This document shows positions 35,986 through 44,814 of a stretch of 64,000 nt of DNA, in pieces; within the stretch, counting starts at the first letter, position 1, and each line of letters starts with the position of its first letter. This stretch comes from Acidobacteriota bacterium. Its GTDB lineage: Bacteria > Acidobacteriota > Terriglobia > Terriglobales > Acidobacteriaceae. Both the position numbers and the translations under genes were made by a program. The stretch is from NCBI GenBank assembly GCA_021813745.1, contig JAKAJO010000136.1, forward strand, positions 53,192 through 117,191, read 5' to 3'. Under the pieces are notes generated by a model that was given only the letters and a program-made list of their open reading frames with translations, ran no database searches and was not told the DNA's origin.

Positions 35986-37086
35986 TCAGCGCTCGCCCAA
36001 TGCCACTGCCATTGCGTCCAATGAAAGAGAACGCAAAAGGTTGCGCCGCATCCCTTGTTCCATCAGCCCCAGAGCTTGCGCCGCACCGTCCAGCCAGTCC
36101 ACCGTCACTCCCTGCGCCATCCGTCCCAGTTCCGCCGCCAGATCCACATTGCGCATCAGTTGTGGAGTTCCCGCCACCACCAGCAGAAGGTCTTCCAGCA
36201 AACTCCCTAGCGCCCGCAACAGATTCACCGTCTTTTCCTGCCCATCTGCACCCGCACGATACGTCTCCGTGGTCTTGAAAAGCTGCGCGAGGTCTGGCTC
36301 CCGAAGCGCCGTCCCCAACACCAACAGCGCATCCTTCCGGCTCGCAACATACGCATCCAGATTCAGCGTCAGTGCTCGTCCCACTGCCCCTTCTGCCAGC
36401 CGCGCCACCAGCGCCCGTTCCTGCGCCTTCAGCTCCCTGCGCCGCTCCGCCAGCAAAGTCTCCAGTTCCACGGCAGGCAATGCGCCCAACCGGTGCATCA
36501 CGGCCCGCGAACGAATCGTCGGTAGCAGTTCCTGCGGATTCTCCGTCAGCAGAATCAGCGACGTGTTCGCCGGCGGCTCCTCCAGCACCTTCAGTAAGCT
36601 GTTCGCAGCTTCCTTCATAAACCCTGATGACGTGAAGATGGTGATCGCCCGATGCGCCTCTGCCGGAGGCCTGTAGAACGCCGCATGGATCGCCTGTCGC
36701 ACCTGTCCCAGCTTGATCACAAGCTGCGGCGGGTCCGGCGGCACAATCAGCACATCCGGATGCGTCTGGATCAGGATGCGCGTCTCACGCTTGTCTGCAT
36801 CCCGCATCTCCTCGCGCGCCGACACAGCCTCGCCCACACGCTCTTCCAGATTCACCGCCTCGCCAATGCGCTCGCAGTTCTCGCATCTCCCGCAGAAATC
36901 CGGCAACCCATCGCTCTCTGGCCGCTCCACGCAGTTCATCGCCCGCGCCAGCATCAATGCCAGTGTGTACTTGCCCGCACCCTTCGGCCCTGCCAGAATC
37001 ATCGCCTGCGGAAACCGCCCCGCACGCACGCTCTCGCGCAACCGCGTCACCGTCGCCGCATTCCCCAGAAATTCCTTGAAGCTCAC
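35986..37086 (-). CDS. holB: DNA polymerase III delta-prime subunit
   Basis: This 366-residue AAA+ clamp-loader subunit has Walker A GPKGAGKYTL, zinc-module cysteines (FCGRCENC, with the earlier Cys), the IKLGQVRQ region and the sensor stretch NSLLKVLEEPPANTSLILLT. It contains a longer insert between the zinc module and the core than E. coli HolB (RIGEAVNLEERVGEAV). It starts 9 bases after the P450 stop on the same strand, so the two are probably cotranscribed. The 292 bases between it and the Hfq-like start show no gene. Confidence 0.88.
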   Translation of the reverse strand: MSFKEFLGNAATVTRLRESVRAGRFPQAMILAGPKGAGKYTLALMLARAMNCVERPESDGLPDFCGRCENCERIGEAVNLEERVGEAVSAREEMRDADKRETRILIQTHPDVLIVPPDPPQLVIKLGQVRQAIHAAFYRPPAEAHRAITIFTSSGFMKEAANSLLKVLEEPPANTSLILLTENPQELLPTIRSRAVMHRLGALPAVELETLLAERRRELKAQERALVARLAEGAVGRALTLNLDAYVASRKDALLVLGTALREPDLAQLFKTTETYRAGADGQEKTVNLLRALGSLLEDLLLVVAGTPQLMRNVDLAAELGRMAQGVTVDWLDGAAQALGLMEQGMRRNLLRSLSLDAMAVALGER

Positions 37087-37095
37087 AGTCCGAGT

Positions 37096-38529
37096 CTATT
37101 GCATGCGGCACACCGCGCGCTCCACTGCTCGCATCCGGATGCCGCTCTTCGGACGCAGCGTAATCTTGGGCTGCGGCTCGATCCACTGCCCGGGCTCCAG
37201 CTCCAGCCGCCAGCGCTGCGCCAGCGTCGCCAGCACGAGCGTCGCCTCCATCCATGCAAAGGACTCACCAATGCACTGCCTGCCGCCGCCGCCAAATGGA
37301 AAATAGGCAAAACGCGGCCGCCCAGCCTTCGCCTCCGCCCTGAATCGTTCCGGGTCAAATCGCTCCGGCTCCGGGAACCACCGCGTATCCCGATGCACGA
37401 TGTACTGACTGAAGAAAATCATCGTCCCCTTGGGCAGCGCATACGGCCCAATGCGCACGTCCTCCAGAACCTCGCGCCCCATCGCCCACGCCGGAGGATA
37501 CAGTCGCATCGACTCCGAAAGCACCATCGCCGTGTACACCAGACGAGGCATGTCTTCAAGCGTCGGCAGGCGCCCGCCCAGCACTGCATCCAATTCCCTG
37601 TGTAGTCGCGCTTCCGCTTCCCGATTCTGCCCCAGTAGCATCCAGGTCCAGGTCAGCGCATTCGCCACCGTCTCATAGCCCGCAAGAAACAGCGTCAGCA
37701 CCTGGTCACGCAGCTCATCGTCCGTCAGCTTCAGTCCGTCGCCGCCTGCCCCGTCATCCCGCGCCGCCAGCAGGAGTGACAGCAGGTCTCCGCGCGCCTC
37801 CGCAGAGTTCGCACTCGACTCCATCTCCGCCTGCCGTGCGCCAATCATCCCGTCCACAACCGCATCCAGCCGCGCCTTTGCCCTCCTGAAGCGCCGCATC
37901 CCCGGTAAAGGCGTCTTCAGCAACAGCTCCGCCCTCGGCAACGCAACCAGGTAGTTGTACAAATCCATGATCGCGTTCACTTGCTCGTTAATCTCCCGGA
38001 TCTCCGCCGTCACTTCCGTATCAAACAGCGTCCGCGCCGTAATCTGTAACGCCAGCCGCATCATCTCCGCGGCAATATCCATCGTCTCGCCCGGCCGCCA
38101 TGTCGCGCCAACTCCCCCAGCCAGTTCGACAATCTGCCCCGCGTAGCGCTGAATCCGCTGCCGGTGAAATGCCGGCGCCACAATGCGCCGCCCGCGTTGG
38201 TGTGTCTCGCCATCTGAAGTAATCAGACCCTCGCCCAGCAGAATCTTCATCCGCTTCTGCGTCCGGTCCTTGCCAAACGAGGCCGCCTTGTCAATCAGCA
38301 CCTCGCGAATATCCTCTGGCTCGTTCAGCAGCACCACATCGTTCCACAGAATCCGGTAATGCGCCGCTCTCCCATACCGCCGCAGGTGCTCAAACAGCAA
38401 GATCGGATTCCCGGGCTTGAAGAACTTGTGAAAGAGATAAAGCGGCAGATTCAGCCGCAGACCCGGAGGAAATACATAGCTGCCGCGCCGCACCAGCTTC
38501 CCCGTCATCGTCCCCGCTGCCATTTCCAT
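37096..38529 (-). CDS. Cytochrome P450
   Basis: A soluble P450 of about 477 residues. It shows the oxygen-binding I-helix (LFLAGYETVANALTWTWMLL, with Glu-Thr), the K-helix ExxR (ESMRLYPPAW), PERFDPERF, and the haem loop FPFGGGGRQCIGESFAWMEA with the axial Cys near residue 420. It has no membrane anchor, so it needs separate redox partners, none of which is adjacent. The substrate is unknown; the family resembles fatty-acid or secondary-metabolite hydroxylases. ATG 38529 is preferred to GTG 38538 for Shine-Dalgarno spacing. Confidence 0.9.
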   Translation of the reverse strand: MEMAAGTMTGKLVRRGSYVFPPGLRLNLPLYLFHKFFKPGNPILLFEHLRRYGRAAHYRILWNDVVLLNEPEDIREVLIDKAASFGKDRTQKRMKILLGEGLITSDGETHQRGRRIVAPAFHRQRIQRYAGQIVELAGGVGATWRPGETMDIAAEMMRLALQITARTLFDTEVTAEIREINEQVNAIMDLYNYLVALPRAELLLKTPLPGMRRFRRAKARLDAVVDGMIGARQAEMESSANSAEARGDLLSLLLAARDDGAGGDGLKLTDDELRDQVLTLFLAGYETVANALTWTWMLLGQNREAEARLHRELDAVLGGRLPTLEDMPRLVYTAMVLSESMRLYPPAWAMGREVLEDVRIGPYALPKGTMIFFSQYIVHRDTRWFPEPERFDPERFRAEAKAGRPRFAYFPFGGGGRQCIGESFAWMEATLVLATLAQRWRLELEPGQWIEPQPKITLRPKSGIRMRAVERAVCRMQ

Positions 38530-38646
38530 CGTTTCCACACTCCGAGCCTATTGGATCCTTGATGCCCTGTCGAACCACCCCTCCACAGCATCAAAAAAAA
38601 CAGCCCCACCGGGCCGCTCTGGCTTCAGTCACAAAATATGTCAATT

Positions 38647-38679
38647 ATCCTTGACATCAAGGATGAGATGAAGTAAAGT
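38647..38679 (+). promoter_or_regulatory. Promoter with perfect palindromic operator
   Basis: TTGACA (38651-38656), 17 bases, TAAAGT (38674-38679). The -35 lies inside a perfect palindrome ATCCTTGA-CA-TCAAGGAT (38647-38664). TGTCA-type half-sites also flank it (TGTCAATTA upstream, TTGTCATATTGTCAAGG downstream). The XRE regulator encoded by the second gene of this operon is the obvious candidate to bind it (inference). Confidence 0.65.
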
Positions 38680-38709
38680 CTACTTGTCATATTGTCAAGG
38701 AGACGCGAT

Positions 38710-39114
38710 ATGCCCAAACAGAAGCTCACGCCTGCCGTCCGCAATTACATCCTGCGTTTCTTCACCGCGATGACCCTCTATGCACTCTTCCTCATCGGCG
38801 CGGTCTGGGCCTTTCCCCGCTACCACCCGGCCGGCCTTCTCGCCTACTTACTCGCCATCCTGCCTGCGATTCCAATCATGGCCGTCATCGGGATCGTCGC
38901 ATTGTACGTGACGGAGGAGCAAGACGAGTTCCAGCGCAGCCTGCTGGTGCGGGCACTGCTCTGGGGAATCGGCCTCACCCTCGCCGCTACCACAGCCTGG
39001 GGTTTCCTCGAGGTCTTCTCACTCGCCCCCCACCTCGACCTCTATCTCGTCTTTCCTCTCTTCTGCGTATTCGCAGGGGCGGCCAATGGAGTCGTGAGGT
39101 TAACCTACAGATGA
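38710..39114 (+). CDS. Four-helix membrane protein coupled to XRE regulator
   Basis: A 134-residue protein has four predicted membrane helices and a short conserved-looking cytosolic loop (YVTEEQDEFQRSLLVRALLW). ATG 38710 has AAGGAG seven bases upstream. The stop overlaps the XRE gene (ATGA). Many small XRE regulators are encoded directly behind such membrane proteins, suggesting a membrane partner or sensor; no function is established. Confidence 0.7.
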   Translation: MPKQKLTPAVRNYILRFFTAMTLYALFLIGAVWAFPRYHPAGLLAYLLAILPAIPIMAVIGIVALYVTEEQDEFQRSLLVRALLWGIGLTLAATTAWGFLEVFSLAPHLDLYLVFPLFCVFAGAANGVVRLTYR

Positions 39115-39305
39115 AAAACCAGCTCCGCGTTCTTCGAGCCCAGCGCGAATGGTCGCAGGCTGACCTCGCTGAGCGCCTGGGTATCTCACGTCAATCCGTC
39201 AATGCCATCGAAACAGGCAAGTATGACCCGAGTCTGCCGCTCGCCTTCAAGCTCGCGCGCGTCTTTGACACCACCATCGAATCCATCTTTAGCGACCAGC
39301 CCTGA
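39111..39305 (+). CDS. XRE-family transcriptional regulator, short form
   Basis: A 64-residue protein consisting only of a helix-turn-helix: LRVLRAQREWSQADLAERLG, ISRQSVNAIETGKYDPSLPL, then FDTTIESIF. It is a close match to the compact YozG-like regulators. It is translationally coupled to the preceding membrane gene and is the likely ligand of the palindrome at 38647-38664, giving autoregulation. Confidence 0.88.
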   Translation: MKNQLRVLRAQREWSQADLAERLGISRQSVNAIETGKYDPSLPLAFKLARVFDTTIESIFSDQP

Positions 39306-39372
39306 ACACAGATGCGGCGCAGGATCACTCCCGCGCCGCGCCCTCTTGCCGTACCGCTGCCTTGATCGCACT

Positions 39373-40437
39373 TCAGGGATGCAAGACGAGCGTCTGGTCG
39401 ATCTGGAACGTTAGCGTCGACTCCGCCGGCACCGTGACCTGCTTGCCACGTGTCATGTACTGCGTCACCGCGCCCAGCGCGCCGCCGGCCAGCGTTCCGA
39501 TGCCCGCGCCCCTGCCGCCGCCAAACACTGCGCCCATCAGCGCACCCAGGCCGGCGCCGCCTCCCGTAAACACGGCAGTCCGCTTATTCATCCCAAAGCC
39601 AGCCGAGCCGTTCTCCGCAACAGACGAGCTGTCCACGCGATATTCCTTGCCATTCAGGATGACGGAATACAAATCCAGCGCCAGGTTCTTGCTGTTCGCA
39701 TTGCTCTGATTTTGATTCCCCTGGTTCAGATCGACCACCTGTAGCTTTGCTTCCGTTCCCGCGGGAATTCCTACGACGCCAGTGCTATCCACCACATCCT
39801 GTTGAATCTTCGCTGCGTAAAGTCTGCCCAACGCATTCTTCGTGCTGTCAATCGCCTCATCCGTCCGCACTGAGATCTGCGTCCCTTGTGGAATCACAAT
39901 CGACTGCACCACCGTGCCCGGACTTGCCGAAGTCTGCGCATACTGCATCGGTGCACCAGCCGCGGGAGCCTGTCCCATGTAACCGCTCGGCGCCGGCGGT
40001 ACATTCCCCTGCATCGCCGCTCCGGCAGCCTGCGCTCCATACGCCGGCGCTCCTGTCGACGCGCCGCTCGCCGCCGAACTTGCCCCGCTGTGGTGCGTCA
40101 GAACCAGCGACGAAACATCCTGAATCGGAAAGACGTAAGCAATTCCGTTCGACCCGCGAAACGAAATCCGCGTGATCCCTACCCATTGGCCCGTGTACAT
40201 CTGCCCATTGCGCAGCGATACGCTATCAGACAAGTTTGAAAACACCACCGTCTGCACGTCCGTTAACGGAAACGTGTACTGAATTCCCTGGCCATCCTTG
40301 AAAGTTAACTGACCGCCCGGCTCGCCGGTATACGTCCCGGAATAACTCTTGCCGTCGCGCAACACCACAATATCCGCCTGCGCCAGAACTGCCGAGAAGC
40401 ACAACATCGCCACTGCAAGAACCACAGCCCTTTTCAT
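39373..40437 (-). CDS. Exported protein with SH3-like repeats and glycine zipper
   Basis: A 354-residue protein has a signal peptide (MKRAVVLAVAMLCFSAVLAQA), then two about 45-residue repeats (VVLRDGKSYSGTYTGEPGGQ; VSLRNGQMYTGQWVGITRIS) each ending in FPxxDVxxVVxS or a variant. An Ala/Gly/Pro linker follows, then a beta domain (IPQGTQISVRTDEAID) and a glycine-zipper segment (GGGAGLGALMGAVFGGGRGA) before the C-terminus. This resembles outer-membrane-associated stress proteins but is not assigned. Confidence 0.65.
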   Translation of the reverse strand: MKRAVVLAVAMLCFSAVLAQADIVVLRDGKSYSGTYTGEPGGQLTFKDGQGIQYTFPLTDVQTVVFSNLSDSVSLRNGQMYTGQWVGITRISFRGSNGIAYVFPIQDVSSLVLTHHSGASSAASGASTGAPAYGAQAAGAAMQGNVPPAPSGYMGQAPAAGAPMQYAQTSASPGTVVQSIVIPQGTQISVRTDEAIDSTKNALGRLYAAKIQQDVVDSTGVVGIPAGTEAKLQVVDLNQGNQNQSNANSKNLALDLYSVILNGKEYRVDSSSVAENGSAGFGMNKRTAVFTGGGAGLGALMGAVFGGGRGAGIGTLAGGALGAVTQYMTRGKQVTVPAESTLTFQIDQTLVLHP

Positions 40438-40658
40438 CTTTATCCACCTTTCCCGGAGCTGCTGTTCGCAGGCAAACCCCGCGGGAAACCGGACTGGCTG
40501 GCTCGTCCTCGCGCTCCGGACAATGCTACGTTCTCATATCTGCGCCCCGCCTTGTCAACGGCTGCCCCGTACAATTCCGTCGCACCGTCGCCCTCGACTC
40601 TGCATCCAATTCCCGTCAGCCCCGTAGAATATCTAGACAGAGAGCCTATACCCACACA

Positions 40659-42674
40659 ATGGCCGATTCCGCGCAAAAAAGCCCCCGGCAGTCCAATGCA
40701 ACAGCTGCCAAACCCGCCCCGCCCGCGGTTCGCAAGCCCGACGAAGACCCCGTCGGCAAAGTCTATGATTCCCAGCTCGTCCGCCGCCTCGCCCGCTACC
40801 TGCGCCCTTACTGGCTCCAGGCTGCCATCTCATCCGCCTCCGTCACCCTCAAGTCCCTCAGCGATGTCTCCGGACCCTACCTCGTCAAAGTCGCACTCGA
40901 CCGCTACCTCACCGGCAACCCAAGCCCCGCCACCAACTGGCTCACTCGTCGACTGCCCACCGACCCCTACAACGGCATCACCGTGCTCGCCGGCATCTAC
41001 ATTGCCGCACTCATCTCCTCCTACCTTTTCGAATTCATCCAGACCTACCTCATGCAGTGGACCGGCCAGAAAATCATGTTTGATCTGCGCCGCGACATCT
41101 TCCGCCACATGCAGCGCATGCACGTTGGATTCTTTGACCAGCATGCCGTCGGCCGCCTCGTCACACGCATCACCTCTGACGTCGATGCCATCAACGACAT
41201 GTTCACGGCCGGCATTCTCGCCATCGTCGATGACTTCTTCAACCTCACCATCATGGCCGCCGTCATGCTCACCATCAACTGGTGGCTCGCGCTCATCGCC
41301 TTCTCGGTCCTGCCCATCATCCTCATCGTCACCCGCATCTTCCGCAACTCCGTCCGCGAAAGCTACCGCCGCGTCCGTGCCGCCATCGCCCGCATTAACA
41401 GCTTCACGCAGGAGCACGTCACCGGCATGACCATCGTGCAGCTCTTCAACCGCGAAGAGCGCGCCTACCGGGACTTCGAGGCCGTTAACCGCCAGCACAT
41501 GGTGGCCTTCATCGACACCATCTTCGCCTACGCGCTCTATTACCCCGCCGTCGAGCTGCTCTCTACCATCGCCATCGCGCTCGTCCTCTGGCGTGGCGGC
41601 TTCAGCGTCATTGCCCATGGCTCCGTCACCATCGGCATACTTGCCATGTTCATCCAGTACTCGCAGCGCTTCTGGCGCCCCATCCAGGACCTCAGCGACA
41701 AATACAACATCCTCCAGGCCGCCATGGCCGCCTGCGAGCGCATCTTCAAGCTCCTCGATACCCAGCCGGAAATCGTCAGCCCCGCCCATCCCCGCACAGG
41801 CGATGGCTCCAATCGCATCGAGTTTCGCCACGTCTGGTTCACCTATCAGAAGCTCACACCCGAGCAACAGGCTGCTGTCGAACATGCAGCACGCTCCAAC
41901 GACACCGCCGCCGAGCTTGCCTCCCTCCATGACATCGAGTGGATTCTCAAAGACGTCTCCTTCACCATCGAGCCCGGCCAGACCATCGCGATCGTCGGCC
42001 ACACCGGCGCCGGAAAAACCACCCTCACCAGCCTCATGATGCGCTTCTACGAGGTCACCGCCGGCCAGATCCTCATCGACGGAATCGACCTGCGCGAGCA
42101 CGACCTCACCGAGCTCCGCCGGCACTTCGCCGTCGTCCTCCAGGACCCGTTCCTCTTCACCGGCACCATCGCGGAAAACATCCGCTTCGGCAATGAGGCC
42201 ATCACCGACGCCGATCTCCGCAGCGCCGCGCGCGATGTCAACGTCCTCGACTTCATCGAAAGCCTGCCCGCCCAGTTCAACGAGCCCGTCCGCGAGCGCG
42301 GCAGCTCCCTCTCTACCGGCCAGAAGCAGCTCATCAACTTCGCCCGCGCCCTCGCTTTCAATCCGCGCATCCTCATCCTTGATGAGGCCACCTCCAGCGT
42401 CGACACCGACACCGAGCTGCGCATTCGCGGCGCATTAGAGCGCATGGTCGAGGGCCGCACCAGCGTCCTCATCGCCCACCGGCTCTCCACCGTGCAGCGC
42501 GCCGACGCCATCCTCGTCATGCACAAAGGACAGCTCCGCGAAATGGGCAGCCATCAGGAACTGCTCGCCCACCGCGGCCTCTACTGGAAGCTCTATCAGT
42601 TGCAATACAAGGATCAGGAGCTCATCGCCGCATCCGCAGGCGCGCCCACGGCTTCCATCGCGCCTGCCGTGTAA
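40659..42674 (+). CDS. ABC exporter, fused permease and ATPase
   Basis: A 671-residue half-transporter has six helices (about 40-360) of the MsbA/multidrug exporter type and a C-terminal ATPase: Walker A GHTGAGKTTL near 447, Q-loop VVLQDPFLFTGT, signature SLSTGQKQ near 550, Walker B ILILDEATSSVD near 570 and the H-loop IAHRLS. An insert of about 40 residues between the A-loop Tyr (VWFTYQKL) and Walker A is unusual in length. It should dimerise and export lipid or drug-like substrates; the substrate is unknown. Confidence 0.88.
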   Translation: MADSAQKSPRQSNATAAKPAPPAVRKPDEDPVGKVYDSQLVRRLARYLRPYWLQAAISSASVTLKSLSDVSGPYLVKVALDRYLTGNPSPATNWLTRRLPTDPYNGITVLAGIYIAALISSYLFEFIQTYLMQWTGQKIMFDLRRDIFRHMQRMHVGFFDQHAVGRLVTRITSDVDAINDMFTAGILAIVDDFFNLTIMAAVMLTINWWLALIAFSVLPIILIVTRIFRNSVRESYRRVRAAIARINSFTQEHVTGMTIVQLFNREERAYRDFEAVNRQHMVAFIDTIFAYALYYPAVELLSTIAIALVLWRGGFSVIAHGSVTIGILAMFIQYSQRFWRPIQDLSDKYNILQAAMAACERIFKLLDTQPEIVSPAHPRTGDGSNRIEFRHVWFTYQKLTPEQQAAVEHAARSNDTAAELASLHDIEWILKDVSFTIEPGQTIAIVGHTGAGKTTLTSLMMRFYEVTAGQILIDGIDLREHDLTELRRHFAVVLQDPFLFTGTIAENIRFGNEAITDADLRSAARDVNVLDFIESLPAQFNEPVRERGSSLSTGQKQLINFARALAFNPRILILDEATSSVDTDTELRIRGALERMVEGRTSVLIAHRLSTVQRADAILVMHKGQLREMGSHQELLAHRGLYWKLYQLQYKDQELIAASAGAPTASIAPAV

Positions 42675-42689
42675 CCCGGGTCCGAGGGT

Positions 42690-42729
42690 GCCCCATCCTT
42701 GACGCAGTTTCATCGCGGCAAGGGTGGGA
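42690..42729. repeat. REP-like hairpin element
   Basis: CCCATCCTTG (42692-42701) can pair with CAAGGGTGGG (42719-42728). The flank GGTGCCCCATCC resembles GGTTGCCCCACCC at 43794-43806, so both look like one REP-type family; a further related half (GATGGGGCAA) follows at about 42767. Confidence 0.5.
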
Positions 42730-42866
42730 TAGCGCATAAGCATAATTCGCCACAGACCGGTGGCAGATGGGGCAACTTCCATAACCGTGTTGGTGGGGGC
42801 GTCTCGGATGCGGAGCGGGCAAATGCATTCGGCCAGAGCGCAGCTCGGGCCTCACTCCTTCAGCCG

Positions 42867-43178
42867 CTAGCGCATCTCGGCTCCGATAGCATCCGAGACG
42901 ACAAAGTAGACGCAAATGTGATCCTTATGCACGTAGAAGTGACGTGACAGAATCCTTCTCGCAACGACGATGTCGCGTCCATCTGTCGGACCAGGGCCAG
43001 TGTGCTCCCATGAGTCGTACGACACGGTGTCTCCGACGGTTGGGATCGGGACTCCTCCAGCGGCCCATTCCAGTCGATCAGTGTTCTCCAGTTCGCCACG
43101 CGGACGGGTTCCATCTTGTGGTTTGTAATGGAACTCGAACATCACGGCAGGGACCTGCAAAGGTGGGTTGTCTGACAT
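42867..43178 (-). CDS. Small hypothetical protein
   Basis: A 103-residue protein with no known family starts at ATG 43178 (AGGAGG six bases upstream). It looks like a compact beta domain (VMFEFHYKPQDGTRP; VGDTVSYDSWEH; SRHFYVHKDHICVYFVVSD). It lies in an AT-richer islet flanked by REP-like hairpins, suggesting recently acquired or fast-evolving DNA. Confidence 0.5.
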   Translation of the reverse strand: MSDNPPLQVPAVMFEFHYKPQDGTRPRGELENTDRLEWAAGGVPIPTVGDTVSYDSWEHTGPGPTDGRDIVVARRILSRHFYVHKDHICVYFVVSDAIGAEMR

Positions 43179-43369
43179 GGTTTGCCTCCTCATGCACAGT
43201 TACTCACAGGTCATGCGGTAAGTCCAGCATTTGGGGAGGATTTTTTTCTCAGGTCTTTAGTCGCACGATCTGCGTGAGGGTAGTGTCCTAATTTGAAATC
43301 CACATGCTCTTGGAAGACGGCGTGCCCCCGGTTGTTCAAAAGACGGTTAGGCGGATTACCATAAGCGCC

Positions 43370-43780
43370 ATGCGTGCAGATTTCTGTTCGGGTGGATGCG
43401 GAAAGATGATCGCGACAAAACATCCGCGGAATCTCTGTCCCGAATGCGATGTGCGGATGAGGACCCAAGCGGCAAAAGATGCAGCGTGGGAGCGCGTCTC
43501 ACTGCTTTCAAAAACCATATACAGGCTACTTCAGGCGAGCGCGATCCTTCTCGGCTTACTGTGCACCTCTTTTACGATTTGGATTTTGGAACCGTCGTAT
43601 TACCGCATCCTTAGACACCCTTGGGCGCTCGCGGTACTGGTCGCGGCTGGCGTGGGGTTCTACTTTTCGTACCGACTGCATAAGGACTTCAGGAGCGCGA
43701 TTGAGGAGAAATCCGGTCCCGTAATCAGTTGGTACGACACGGAAAGCAACGATGGACAGCCTTGGCAAGATCCTGTTTGA
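43370..43780 (+). CDS. Zinc-ribbon-like membrane protein, unknown
   Basis: A 136-residue protein starts at ATG 43370 (MRADFCSGGCGKMI). The cysteine pattern CSGGC...CPEC in the first 30 residues suggests a small zinc site, and two membrane helices follow (LLQASAILLGLLCTSFTIWI; WALAVLVAAGVGFYFSYRL). It is not recognised. Codon use is less GC-rich than that of its neighbours. Confidence 0.5.
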   Translation: MRADFCSGGCGKMIATKHPRNLCPECDVRMRTQAAKDAAWERVSLLSKTIYRLLQASAILLGLLCTSFTIWILEPSYYRILRHPWALAVLVAAGVGFYFSYRLHKDFRSAIEEKSGPVISWYDTESNDGQPWQDPV

Positions 43781-43798
43781 CGGCGGGAGGCCGGGTTG

Positions 43799-43835
43799 CC
43801 CCACCCTTTTCCGCGCTCTCTGCGGAAAGGGTGGG
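43799..43835. repeat. REP-like hairpin element
   Basis: CCCACCCTTTTCCGC and GCGGAAAGGGTGGG form a near-perfect 14-bp stem with a 7-base loop just after the preceding gene. It could double as a terminator, but its similarity to the element at 42690 favours a dispersed repeat. Confidence 0.6.
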
Positions 43836-43950
43836 TTCGCAATAAATCTCCGCCAACTTTGCAGATAATTTCCCCCGTTCATCGCTCAATGAACATTGAG
43901 CCAACCCTGCCTGTACCTGCACAGCGGAGCTGGAAGCTGGGAGGCATGGG

Positions 43951-44805
43951 CTATCCCGCCAGGCTCTTCAGCACCCGCACATTCCGCTCCTCATCCCCCG
44001 GCTCGTCCAGCGGCGTCTCCGCGATAAACGCGCAATGCGCAAAATGCTTGTCGTGCAGCAGCCGTTCAAACGGCTCCACGCCCATCGTGCCCTGCCCAAT
44101 GTGCTCATGCCGGTCCAGCTTCGAGCCGCGCTCCGCCTTGGCGTCGTTGCAGTGCCACACGCGCACCGACTCATACCCCACCGTCGCCGCCACCTGCCGC
44201 ATCGTCTCCTTGTAGCCCGCCTCGCTCACCATGTCGTAGCCCGCCACGTGCGTGTGGCAGGTATCCAGGCACACCGCCACCGGCGCATGAGCCCGCAGCC
44301 GCGCCACCAGCTCCGCCACCTGCTCAAAGCTGCCACCCAGGCTGAACTCCGCCCCCGCCGTGTTCTCAATCAGAATGTGAAACGGCGTTCCCTGCCACGC
44401 CAGTCCATCAATCGCGCGCTCAATCGACTCCGCCGCCAGCCGCAGTCCCTCATCGCGCGTCAGCCCTTTCCACGAGCCGGGATGCAGCACCAGGTACTCC
44501 GCGCCAAACGTCAGCGCCCGCTCAATCTCCCCGCGAAACGCCGCAATACTCTTCATCCGCACATCGTCCGACTGGCTGCAGACATTCACCAGGTAGCTCG
44601 TGTGAATCACCAGCGGCCCCACGTCCAGCTTCGCGCGCATCTCCTTCATGCGCGCCGCTTCCTTCGGGTCCACCTTCGGCGCGCGCCACATCCGCGGGCT
44701 CGCCGAAAAAATCTGCAGGGTATTCGCGCCAATCTCCCGCGCCCGCTCCACGGCGCGCGACGCTCCACCCGTCGTTCCAAGATGAATCCCAATGCGCTTC
44801 GTCAT
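43951..44805 (-). CDS. nfo: Endonuclease IV (AP endonuclease)
   Basis: This 284-residue TIM-barrel, tri-zinc AP endonuclease cleaves 5' to abasic sites in base-excision repair. Zinc-ligand motifs are visible: VIHTSYL, EYLVLHPGSW, ILIENTAG, VCLDTCHTHVAGYD, VWHCNDAKAERGSKLDRHEH and FIAETP. Length and motif order are typical. The oxidoreductase gene upstream stops 9 bases before the ATG, so cotranscription is likely. Confidence 0.93.
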   Translation of the reverse strand: MTKRIGIHLGTTGGASRAVERAREIGANTLQIFSASPRMWRAPKVDPKEAARMKEMRAKLDVGPLVIHTSYLVNVCSQSDDVRMKSIAAFRGEIERALTFGAEYLVLHPGSWKGLTRDEGLRLAAESIERAIDGLAWQGTPFHILIENTAGAEFSLGGSFEQVAELVARLRAHAPVAVCLDTCHTHVAGYDMVSEAGYKETMRQVAATVGYESVRVWHCNDAKAERGSKLDRHEHIGQGTMGVEPFERLLHDKHFAHCAFIAETPLDEPGDEERNVRVLKSLAG

Positions 44806-44814
44806 GCACCCAGT

